A program made the position numbers and the translations under genes. Positions 37,572-45,200 of a DNA stretch of 59,466 bases are shown in pieces. The first letter of the stretch is position 1, and every line of letters begins with the position of its first letter. The notes beneath the pieces were generated by a model that saw only the letters and a list, made by a program, of their open reading frames with translations, was not told the DNA's origin and did not search any database. Source of the DNA: Rhizobiaceae bacterium (lineage in GTDB: Bacteria; Pseudomonadota; Alphaproteobacteria; Rhizobiales; Rhizobiaceae). The stretch spans positions 1 to 59,466 of the forward strand of contig JAHBYY010000018.1 in assembly GCA_019635715.1 (NCBI GenBank), in the 5' to 3' direction.

Positions 37572-38720
37572 CTACCAATATAGCTGCCCGTCGAACAGAA
37601 GGCGCGCGGTGCGGATCACGGACGCATACGCAACATGCGGCCCGCCCGCCGCCGCGGAGACTTTCGCGTCGACCGCCATCAAACCGGATGGATGGGCAAG
37701 GCGCAGCACGGACGAGCCCTGGTCGGTGGCGACCCGCTTCGGCACGGAGCCGGGAAGCCGAAGCGCCGCGGCAAGGCAGATCGAGCCGGTGATGGGAAGC
37801 GCCTTGTGCGCCTTGCCCATCGACATCATGCGTACCGCGATCTCCATGTCGGCGGCGGCAAGACGACGGCCCCCCAGTACGGACTGGCCGCCCGGCGGGA
37901 AGACGAGGGCGATCTTCGGCACGCTCTGCAGCGCTTCGGCCGCGCCTTCGTCCCTGGCATACCCCATGCGGATCGACGCCCGCCGCCGCAGCCGTTCCAG
38001 GAGACCGGGGAGATCGGGATCGGCATCGATCGCCTCGGGCGTCGGCGGCGCGTTCAAGCCGAGATCGGCCGCATCGACGAAGACGCAGGGCGTCGCCGCG
38101 TCGATCAGGGTGACGCGGATGCTCTGCCCGTCCATGTCGATCACCTCGGCTGCCTGGCCGGTGGGGAGCAGGCCAAGGCCGCGCGACCCGCCTGGATCGA
38201 GGAAGTCGAGCGCGATCGGAGCGCCTGTGCCGGACACGCCATCGATGGCGAAATCGCCTGCGAGCAGGGGTGTCGCGCCCCGCGCCGGGAATCGTGCCCG
38301 GATGCGCTTGCCGGTGTTGGTGTTGTGGATGACGATGCTGGCCGTTTCGCCGTTGCCGGGAGGCACAAGGCCGCGCAGAAGCGCAAAAGGTCCGACGGCC
38401 GAGGCCATGTTTCCGCAATTGCCGGAGTAGTCGACCTTGGCGTCGCCGACGAGGACCTGGCCGAATGTGTAGTCGACGTCGGCGTCGGCCACAGAGGACG
38501 GTCCGACGACGCAGACCTTTGAAAGAGACGAGACGCCGCCGCCCATGCCGGCGAGCTGGCGGCCATAGGGATCGGGCGACCCCATCGCGGCAAGGAAAAG
38601 CGCATCGCGCTGCGAAGCGGCGTCAGGCAGATCGGCGGGCAGGAACATCAGCCCCTTCGAGGTGCCGCCCCGCATGAAGGCGGCCCGGACCGGCCGCCCA
38701 CCCGGCTCAACTGCCGGCAT
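37572..38720 (-). CDS. PrpF-family isomerase
   Basis: The 382-residue protein starts VRAAFMRGGTSKGLMF, the family signature, and contains DYSGNCGNMASAVGPFALLRG, with the catalytic Cys, and the C-terminal GSICLAAALRLPGSV. PrpF proteins isomerise 2-methylaconitate or tautomerise 4-oxalomesaconate, shifting a double bond in a polycarboxylate. It overlaps the upstream lyase gene by 14 nt, so the two are coupled. With the TcuA-like flavoprotein this suggests a dehydrogenation-isomerisation pathway. The substrate is not shown. Confidence 0.9.
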   Translation of the reverse strand: MPAVEPGGRPVRAAFMRGGTSKGLMFLPADLPDAASQRDALFLAAMGSPDPYGRQLAGMGGGVSSLSKVCVVGPSSVADADVDYTFGQVLVGDAKVDYSGNCGNMASAVGPFALLRGLVPPGNGETASIVIHNTNTGKRIRARFPARGATPLLAGDFAIDGVSGTGAPIALDFLDPGGSRGLGLLPTGQAAEVIDMDGQSIRVTLIDAATPCVFVDAADLGLNAPPTPEAIDADPDLPGLLERLRRRASIRMGYARDEGAAEALQSVPKIALVFPPGGQSVLGGRRLAAADMEIAVRMMSMGKAHKALPITGSICLAAALRLPGSVPKRVATDQGSSVLRLAHPSGLMAVDAKVSAAAGGPHVAYASVIRTARLLFDGQLYW

Positions 38721-39618
38721 ACCGGCGCTCCAATTCGTCGAACCATGGCTTGCCGATCACCCGTTGCCGCTCCTCAAATCCCGTCAGCCGGGCTTCGTAG
38801 CCGGAGAGCGAACCGCTGTCCCGCAGATGGGTGAGCATGTCCTGCACCGCCAGAATGGTCGCCTGCAGAGCGGCGTTCGCATAGAGCACGATGCTGAATC
38901 CGAGGCGCCGAAGCTCCTCCTGAGGGATCATCGGCGTCTTGCCGCCGATGACGATGTTCATCACCTGCGGCACCGGCAGGGCGGCGATGCGCTCGATGTC
39001 GGCGAGGCCCGTCGGTGCCTCGACGAAGACGATGTCGGCGCCGGCGGCGATGAAGGCCTCGGCCCGCTCGATCGCCGCATCGATCCCCTCGACGCTGATG
39101 GCGTCGGTGCGCGCGATGATCTGCAGGTCGGGATCCTGGCGCGAATCGAGGGCTGCATGGAGCTTGCCCAGCATCTCCGGCAGCGGGATGACGCCTTTCC
39201 CGGAAAAATGGCCGCACTTCTTGGGGAAGATCTGGTCTTCGATCTGCACGGCGGAGGCGCCGGCGCGTTCGAGGAGCCGCACCGTGCGGTAGACGTTCAC
39301 GGCGTTGCCGAACCCCGTGTCGATGTCGACGAGCAGCGGCAGGGAACAGACGTCGGAGATGCGCGCCGTCGCGTCGGCCAGTTCGGTGAGGGTGAGCAGA
39401 CCGATGTCCGGCATGCCGAGATGGCTGTTCGCCAGGCCTGCGCCGGTAATGTAGAGCGCCTGGAAACCTGCATCCTCGATCAGCCGGGCTGCGAGCGCAT
39501 TGGCCGCGCCCGGCACGATGACCGCCGAGCGCGACGCGACGATCTCACGAAGCCGATGGCGGGGAGATGCCGACTGGACCTCGCGTGCCGGTCCCGGGAC
39601 CATCCCATTGTTCAGCAC
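38707..39618 (-). CDS. Isocitrate lyase/PEP mutase family lyase (methylisocitrate or dimethylmalate lyase-like)
   Basis: The 303-residue protein has the TIM-barrel features LREIVASRSAVIVPGAANAL, DIDTGFGNAVNVYRTV (metal site), the catalytic IEDQIFPKKCGHFSGK and IIARTDAISVEGIDAAIERA. With the nucleophilic Cys present, it is probably a C-C lyase (2-methylisocitrate, 2,3-dimethylmalate or similar) rather than a phosphonomutase. It is much shorter than AceA at 3013 and is not a copy of it. It heads the lyase-isomerase pair; an operator copy lies 64 nt upstream in the divergent promoter. Exact substrate open. Confidence 0.9.
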   Translation of the reverse strand: MLNNGMVPGPAREVQSASPRHRLREIVASRSAVIVPGAANALAARLIEDAGFQALYITGAGLANSHLGMPDIGLLTLTELADATARISDVCSLPLLVDIDTGFGNAVNVYRTVRLLERAGASAVQIEDQIFPKKCGHFSGKGVIPLPEMLGKLHAALDSRQDPDLQIIARTDAISVEGIDAAIERAEAFIAAGADIVFVEAPTGLADIERIAALPVPQVMNIVIGGKTPMIPQEELRRLGFSIVLYANAALQATILAVQDMLTHLRDSGSLSGYEARLTGFEERQRVIGKPWFDELERRYAGS

Positions 39619-39681
39619 GCAATGCCCTCCCGCCGTTCATTGTCCGAGCCTGACACTACAAGTTCGCGCATTTTTGGTCAA

Positions 39682-39697
39682 CTGTTGACAGATTACA
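39682..39697 (+). promoter_or_regulatory. GntR/FCD operator copy 3 (CTGTTGACAGATTACA)
   Basis: The third exact instance of the 16-mer, placed between the divergent lyase gene (start 39618) and DUF4387 gene (start 39739). It lies 42 nt before the latter and could control both directions. Confidence 0.78.
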
Positions 39698-39738
39698 ACT
39701 GACCGGAATATGACCGTCCCGTTGACGGGACATTGCTC

Positions 39739-40041
39739 ATGCGCCTCGACGCCCTAGCCACCGCAATCCGGTCGAAAAATGCCGGACCTCTGCTCCTGAC
39801 CTTCGATATCGTCTTTCCGAGCGATGCTGCTTTCGCAAGCGGCGTCGAGGCGATGGAGCGGCTGCGCGAGTATGTCGTGCGGCGTTACGGGCGCCGAGAT
39901 GCGGATGTGCGCAGCTTCGCCCACCCGCCTTCGCGGGCGATCAAGATCACCATTCCGCGCATCAAAATGTCAGGCAGCGTCGGCGACACCGACGTGTATG
40001 GCGCTCAGCAGCACGGGCCGCTTCTGGAGTTCGAACTGTGA
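39739..40041 (+). CDS. DUF4387 family protein
   Basis: This 100-residue protein carries the DUF4387 core AIRSKNAGPLLLTFDIVFPS and ends with ITIPRIKMSGSVGDTDVYGAQQHGPLL. The family is uncharacterised but is usually beside, or fused to, AtuA/DUF1446 proteins, as here. The stop overlaps the next start (GTGA), so the pair is coupled and likely forms one enzyme. I chose ATG 39739; a TTG at 39733 is an alternative. An operator copy lies just upstream. Confidence 0.88.
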   Translation: MRLDALATAIRSKNAGPLLLTFDIVFPSDAAFASGVEAMERLREYVVRRYGRRDADVRSFAHPPSRAIKITIPRIKMSGSVGDTDVYGAQQHGPLLEFEL

Positions 40042-41444
40042 GCGGCTTCCTTCGGCTCAAACAGGCGTTCGAAGCGGGCAACCGGCGGCCGATCAAGATC
40101 CTCGGGGCCTCGGGCCAGCTCGGCTATGGCATTCCCACACCCGCCTTTGCCGAAGGTCTCGGGCGAATGCCGGACATGATCGGATGCGACATGGGTTCGA
40201 TCGACATCGGCCCGAACTATCTCGGCGGCGGGCGCATGGCCGTGTCGCGGGACGGTGCCAAGCGGGACCTGCGCAAGGTCCTTCTGGGGGCGCGCCGGAT
40301 CGATGTGCCGCTGATCATCGGGTCCGCCGGGTCGGCTGGTGCCGCGCCGCACCTGCGGGCGACGCTGGAGATCCTGCGCGAGATCGCGCAGGAGGAGCGG
40401 CTCACGTTCCGGCTCGCAGCCATTGGCGCCGACATTTCGCCCGGTGCCGTGATCGAGGCCATCCGTGAGGGGCGCGTGCGGCCGATGGACTCGATGCGGC
40501 CGCTCGAGGCGGCCGATGTCGAGGCCGCGACCCACATCGTCGCGCAGATGGGGCTCGAGATGTTCCAGACCGCCTTGCTGGGTGGAGCCGATGTCATCGT
40601 GGCCGGCCGAGCCTGCGACACCGGCATCTTCGCGGGCCTGCCGATGCTCCTCGATTTTCCGGCGGGCCTGTCGCTCCACCTCGCAAAGATCGTCGAATGT
40701 GCGTCGCTGTGTTGCCTGCCCGGCGGACGCGACGCAATCCTCGCGACCCTCGACGACGATGGCTTCGAGCTGGAGAGCATGAACCCCCATCGTGCGGCGA
40801 CACCCGCGTCGGTCGCCGCGCACAGCCTCTACGAGCAGGCCGACCCGTTCTCCATCCATGAGCCCTCGGGGCGCGTGGACTTGCGCTCAGTCACCTATGC
40901 GGCGGTCGGGGATCGGCGAACGCGGGTTTCAGGCGCCAAGTTCGAGCCGGCGGCGTCGCAGATGATCAAGCTGGAAGGGGCCCGCGCCGTCGGCTACCGC
41001 GCCGTTCTGGTCTGCTCGAATGCCGACCCCCGCTTCATTGCCGAGCGCGAGGCGATCCTGCAGGGGCTCGACGCTCTTGTCGCAAGCCTCGTCTGCGAAG
41101 AGGGCGAGAAAGACTACCGATTGGTGCCGCACATCTACGGCCTGAACGGAGTGATGCCGGAGATCCCGCCGACCTCGGCGCCGCGCGAGATCGGCATGGT
41201 CATCGAGTGCATCGCAGCGAACGCCGATCGAGCCCTCGACGTTCTGCGCACGACCAAGCAGTACTTGCTGCACTTCGGCTATCCGGGGCGCCTGTCGACT
41301 GCCGGAAACCTGGCCTTCCCATTCACACCCCCTGAAATTCCCGCGGGCGAGGTTCACGAGTTCAACGTCTTCCACCTCATGCAAGTCGAGAATCAGGAAA
41401 AATATTTCCCGGTGCGATACGAAGAATTAGACTATAGCAGGTAG
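40038..41444 (+). CDS. AtuA (DUF1446) family protein
   Basis: The 468-residue protein matches the AtuA family by ILGASGQLGYGIPTPAF, GCDMGSIDIGPNYLGGG, IGSAGSAGAAPHLR, IVAGRACDTGIFAGLPML and the C-terminal ECIAANADRALDVLRTTKQYLLH. AtuA was found in acyclic terpene catabolism, but its reaction is not established; members occur in many acid-degradation clusters. GTG 40038 overlaps the DUF4387 stop. In this island no aconitase- or hydratase-like gene is visible, so the DUF4387-AtuA pair is a candidate for a hydration or isomerisation step; this is inference. Confidence 0.9.
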   Translation: MSGFLRLKQAFEAGNRRPIKILGASGQLGYGIPTPAFAEGLGRMPDMIGCDMGSIDIGPNYLGGGRMAVSRDGAKRDLRKVLLGARRIDVPLIIGSAGSAGAAPHLRATLEILREIAQEERLTFRLAAIGADISPGAVIEAIREGRVRPMDSMRPLEAADVEAATHIVAQMGLEMFQTALLGGADVIVAGRACDTGIFAGLPMLLDFPAGLSLHLAKIVECASLCCLPGGRDAILATLDDDGFELESMNPHRAATPASVAAHSLYEQADPFSIHEPSGRVDLRSVTYAAVGDRRTRVSGAKFEPAASQMIKLEGARAVGYRAVLVCSNADPRFIAEREAILQGLDALVASLVCEEGEKDYRLVPHIYGLNGVMPEIPPTSAPREIGMVIECIAANADRALDVLRTTKQYLLHFGYPGRLSTAGNLAFPFTPPEIPAGEVHEFNVFHLMQVENQEKYFPVRYEELDYSR

Positions 41445-41525
41445 ATATTTTTCCTGTAGTGAAAGATATGATGATATATTATGAGAAAATTTACATCGGG
41501 GTGGTGCTTCTCAATATTGAGCGTG
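41430..41525. other. AT-rich patch with a perfect palindrome
   Basis: The stretch after AtuA is strikingly AT-rich against the GC-rich background, includes ATGATATATTATG and ends with the 12-nt palindrome CTCAATATTGAG (41510-41521). It lies between convergent genes. It may be a junction scar, a protein-binding site or a bidirectional terminator; no T-tailed hairpin is clear. Confidence 0.55.
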
Positions 41526-41593
41526 TAGACTGATCTGCGAAGACGAAGCCGGCTCTGCGGGCGCGCATCGCGGGACTGTCGATACGATAGGCA

Positions 41594-42391
41594 CTACCTC
41601 TCGGCGGCGTCCTGCCACAGATCGCCGAGCAGGCTCCGGTCGTAGCCCGAACTCGCCCGGAAAAGCTGGCGCGAATAGGCGTGGACGAACTGCCCCTTTG
41701 CCAGCGCGTCGCCCGTACCGGTTTCCAGCACGCGGCCGCGGTTCATGACGGCGATTCGGTCGCACATGTAGGAGACGACCGCCAGATTGTGGCTGACCAT
41801 GATGCTGGTGAAGCCGTGCTCGATCCGGAGCCGGCGCAGGAGATTGAGCACTTCCGCCTGAACCGAGACGTCGAGCGCCGAGGTCGGCTCGTCGAGCAGG
41901 AGGATGCGGGGTTCGAGGATAAGCGCCCGCGCGATCGCGACCCGCTGCCGCTGGCCGCCGGACAGTTCATGGGGGTAGCGGAAACGATGCTCCGGTTTCA
42001 GTCCGACATCGGCGAGGACGCGTTCGACACGCGCCCCAATGCCGTCGAGCCCGTGGATGACGGCCGGATCCGAAAGCGCCTTGTCGACGGTCTGTCGCGG
42101 GTGCAGCGACCCGTAGGGATCTTGGAAGACCATTTGCACGAGCCGCCGCTGCGCGAGGCTGCGCTTGGGCGTTACGGCCTCACCGGCGACACGGATCGTG
42201 CCGGAATATCTGTCGACAAGGCCGGCGACGGCGTTGAGGACCGTCGACTTGCCCGAGCCGGACTCGCCGACGAGGCCGAAGGCCTCGCCATCGGCAACCG
42301 CCAGCGTGACGTCCTTCACGGCGTTGATCTGGCGCACGCCGGAGCCGAAGGAGATGGACAGGCCGGAGATCTCGACGGTTGCTGCGCTCAT
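41594..42391 (-). CDS. Peptide-type ABC transporter ATPase (DppF/OppF-like)
   Basis: A 265-residue ATPase with GESGSGKST, LSGGQRQRVAIARA and ILLLDEPTSALDVS, typical of the DppF/OppF subunit. The QMVFQDPYGSLHPRQTV segment is the family Q-loop. Its ATG overlaps the previous stop (ATGA). It is the last gene of the importer operon, which begins with the M81 peptidase. Confidence 0.93.
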   Translation of the reverse strand: MSAATVEISGLSISFGSGVRQINAVKDVTLAVADGEAFGLVGESGSGKSTVLNAVAGLVDRYSGTIRVAGEAVTPKRSLAQRRLVQMVFQDPYGSLHPRQTVDKALSDPAVIHGLDGIGARVERVLADVGLKPEHRFRYPHELSGGQRQRVAIARALILEPRILLLDEPTSALDVSVQAEVLNLLRRLRIEHGFTSIMVSHNLAVVSYMCDRIAVMNRGRVLETGTGDALAKGQFVHAYSRQLFRASSGYDRSLLGDLWQDAAER

Positions 42392-43224
42392 TGCGCCCAT
42401 TCCGCGTCGCGCTCCAGCGTCGGAAGCTCCGGCCGGTCGTCGCCAAGGCGGGGCACCGAGGAGAGCAGCCCCCGCGCATAGGGATGCTGCACCCGGTCGA
42501 GTTCGGAGGCGAGGCAGCTTTCCACCACCTTGCCGGCATACATGATCAGCACGCGGTCGCAGAAGGAAGCGACGAGGCCGAGATCGTGGCTGATGAAGAT
42601 CAGGCTCATCCCGCGCTCGCGCACGAGGTCTTCGAGGATCGCCAGGACCTGTAGCTGGATGGTGACGTCGAGCGCCGATGTGGGTTCGTCGGCGATCAGC
42701 AGTTGCGGCTCGGGGATCAGCATCATCGCGATCATCACACGCTGCCCCATGCCGCCGGAAAGCTGGTGCGGATAGAGGTGATAGACTGCCTCGGGATCGC
42801 GGATCTTGACCGCCGCGAGGACCTCGAGCGTCCGGGCATAGGCCTGCCTGCGGCCGCCCCCGACATGGAGGTGATAGGTCTCCTCGATCTGGCGGCCGAC
42901 CTTCATGACGGGGTTGAGCGAGAATTTCGGATCCTGCAGCACCATCGAGATGCGCCGGCCGCGCAGCCGGACGAAATCGGCAGGCGCCAGGCGCGAGATA
43001 TCCTCGCCCATGAAGCTCATGCGGTCGACGGATACGCGTCCGGGCGGCGGGACGAGGCCCATGATCGCGCGGCCGGTCAGCGACTTGCCCGAGCCGGATT
43101 CGCCGACGATCCCCAGCCGCTCGCGGCCGAGCGTCAGGTCGAGGCCGCGCACCACCTCCAGCGAACCCCGCAACGTCGGAAAGGCGATCCTCAGGTTGCG
43201 GATCTCAAGGACGGGTTCGCTCAT
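42388..43224 (-). CDS. Peptide-type ABC transporter ATPase (DppD/OppD-like)
   Basis: The 278-residue ATPase has GESGSGKSLT, LSGGMGQRVMIAMML and LLIADEPTSALDVT. The usual C-terminal cysteine cluster of some OppD proteins is not obvious. It overlaps the permease gene by 4 nt. The start at 43224 begins SEPVLEIRNLRIAFPT; longer frames are shadows of the permease. Confidence 0.93.
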   Translation of the reverse strand: MSEPVLEIRNLRIAFPTLRGSLEVVRGLDLTLGRERLGIVGESGSGKSLTGRAIMGLVPPPGRVSVDRMSFMGEDISRLAPADFVRLRGRRISMVLQDPKFSLNPVMKVGRQIEETYHLHVGGGRRQAYARTLEVLAAVKIRDPEAVYHLYPHQLSGGMGQRVMIAMMLIPEPQLLIADEPTSALDVTIQLQVLAILEDLVRERGMSLIFISHDLGLVASFCDRVLIMYAGKVVESCLASELDRVQHPYARGLLSSVPRLGDDRPELPTLERDAEWAQ

Positions 43225-44114
43225 GAGCGCTTCGGGTCCAGCACGTCGCGAAGCCCGTCGCCGAGCAGGTTGAAGCCGAGGCTCACCACGAAGATGGCGA
43301 GGCCGGGTATGGTGGCGACCCACCATTGGTCGAGGAGATAGTCGCGTCCGGTCGAGATCATCGCGCCCCATTCGGGGAGCGGCGGCTGGGCGCCGAGCCC
43401 GAGGAAGCCGAGGCCGGCGGCGGTCAGGATGATCCCTGCCATGTCGAGTGTCATGCGCACGACGACGGAGGCGGTGCAGAGCGGCACGATATGGTTCCAA
43501 AGGATGCGCAGCGGCGACGCCCCCTGCAGGCGCGCGGCCTTGACGAAATCCGCCTGCCGAAGCGTCAGGGTCTCCGCCCGCGCGATGCGGGCATAGGGCG
43601 GCCAGGAGGTGAGGGCGATGGCGATGATCGCACTTTCCAGCCCCGGCTTGATCGCGGCGACGAAGGCAAGGGCCAGCACCAGGCGGGGAAACGCCATGAA
43701 GATGTCGGTGACACGCATCAGGACGATGTCCAGCGGTCCGCCGACATAGCCGGAGACGGTGCCGACCAGGAGGCCGAGCGGCACCACGATGACCACGACC
43801 ATGATGACGATGGTGAGCGTGATGCGCGCCCCCCAGGCGATGCGCGAGAGGATGTCGCGGCCGAGTTCGTCCGTGCCGAACCAGTGCGCGGCGCTCGGCG
43901 GCTGCAGCCGGTCGGCGAGCGCCTGGGCCGTCGGCGACTGCAGCGGCAGGATCGGCGCCAGGATCGCGACGAGAACGAGGAAGACGACGACCGCCAGGCC
44001 GGTCATCGCCAGCGGATTGCCCTTGAAGGACAGCCAGTTCCGATACCACTGCCCGAGCGACGCCTGCCGGCGCGAGCCCGGCATGTCGCTGAGCAGCCAG
44101 GCGCGGGCGCTCAT
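43221..44114 (-). CDS. Peptide-type ABC transporter permease (DppC/OppC-like)
   Basis: The 297-residue inner-membrane protein has six predicted helices, the DppC N-terminal domain (NPLAMTGLAVVVFLVLVAIL) and the conserved GTDELGRDILSRIAWGARIT. The cytoplasmic loop KAARLQGASPLRILWNHIVP is the EAA-like motif. Start ATG 44114 overlaps the dppB-like stop. Confidence 0.93.
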   Translation of the reverse strand: MSARAWLLSDMPGSRRQASLGQWYRNWLSFKGNPLAMTGLAVVVFLVLVAILAPILPLQSPTAQALADRLQPPSAAHWFGTDELGRDILSRIAWGARITLTIVIMVVVIVVPLGLLVGTVSGYVGGPLDIVLMRVTDIFMAFPRLVLALAFVAAIKPGLESAIIAIALTSWPPYARIARAETLTLRQADFVKAARLQGASPLRILWNHIVPLCTASVVVRMTLDMAGIILTAAGLGFLGLGAQPPLPEWGAMISTGRDYLLDQWWVATIPGLAIFVVSLGFNLLGDGLRDVLDPKRS

Positions 44115-45181
44115 GTCCGGGCCCTCGGGTCGAGCAGTCTGTAGAGCATGTCGCAGAATACGTTGAGGCAGACGAAGATGGCGCCGATCAGCAGCGTGCC
44201 GCCCAGCACGGCGTTCATGTCCGCGTTGAACAGCGAGCGGGTGATGTAGAGGCCGAGCCCCGGCCAGGCGAAGACGGTCTCGGTCAGGACGGCGCCCTCG
44301 AGCAGCGAGGCGTAGCTCAGCGCGATCACCGTGATCAGCGGCACCATGATGTTGCCGAGCGCATGGCGCCAAACCACCCGCCGCTCCGGCACGCCCTTGG
44401 CGCGCGCGGTGAGGATGTATTCCTGGTTGAGCTGACCCAGCATGAAGGAGCGCGTCATCCGCGAGATGTAGGCGAGCGTCAGGTAGCCGAGCAGGCCCGC
44501 CGGCAGCACGAGGTGGGACAGGGCGTTGCGAAACACGTCCCAATCGCCCGAGAGGGCGCTGTCGACGGTGAGAAGGCCGGTGACCGGCTCGACCAGCCCG
44601 TCATAGGCGATGTCGAGCCGGCCCGGCCCGGAGACGAGGTCGAGCCAGGAGTAGAGAACCAGCAGCCCCACCATGCCCATCCAGAAGACGGGCATGGAGT
44701 AGCCGACGAGACCCACGATGCGGGTGACATGGTCGATCCACCGGCCACGATGGGTGGCGGCGATCACCCCCATGGGCACCCCGGCCAGCACTCCGATCAG
44801 GGTCGCGGCGGTGGCGAGTTCCAGCGTCGCCGGGAAGTACTGGCGCAGATCGTGCAGGACCGTCTGCGACGTGATCACCGAAGTGCCGAAGTCACCCTGC
44901 ACGACCTTTCCGAGGTACAGCCAGAACTGCTGGTGGATCGGCAGGTCGATGCCGAGCTCCTCGCGCACCCGCGCATAGGTTTCGGCGCTGGCGCGGTCGC
45001 CGACCACCGCCAGCACCGGATCGATCGGCACCACGCGCCCGATGAGAAAGGTGATGAAGATCAACCCGAGAAGAGTGAGCGCAAGCATCGCCGCGAAGCG
45101 CAGCAGTTCGTAGGCGACGCCGGAGACGAGAAGGCGGTGATGTCCGCCTCCCCGTCCGCCGTTCAGAACCATCGCGCTCAT
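44111..45181 (-). CDS. Peptide-type ABC transporter permease (DppB/OppB-like)
   Basis: The 356-residue permease has six predicted helices and family segments LGLIFITFLIGRVVPIDPV, LGIDLPIHQQFWLYLGKV, YTYLTLAYISRM-like and TARAKGVPERRVVWRHALGN. It contains a longer periplasmic insert (~190-225: SWLDLVSGPGRLDIAYDGLV) than short DppB proteins. It starts at 45181, 19 nt after the binding-protein stop. Confidence 0.93.
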   Translation of the reverse strand: MSAMVLNGGRGGGHHRLLVSGVAYELLRFAAMLALTLLGLIFITFLIGRVVPIDPVLAVVGDRASAETYARVREELGIDLPIHQQFWLYLGKVVQGDFGTSVITSQTVLHDLRQYFPATLELATAATLIGVLAGVPMGVIAATHRGRWIDHVTRIVGLVGYSMPVFWMGMVGLLVLYSWLDLVSGPGRLDIAYDGLVEPVTGLLTVDSALSGDWDVFRNALSHLVLPAGLLGYLTLAYISRMTRSFMLGQLNQEYILTARAKGVPERRVVWRHALGNIMVPLITVIALSYASLLEGAVLTETVFAWPGLGLYITRSLFNADMNAVLGGTLLIGAIFVCLNVFCDMLYRLLDPRART

Positions 45182-45200
45182 CGCGCGTCGGATCGCCGCG

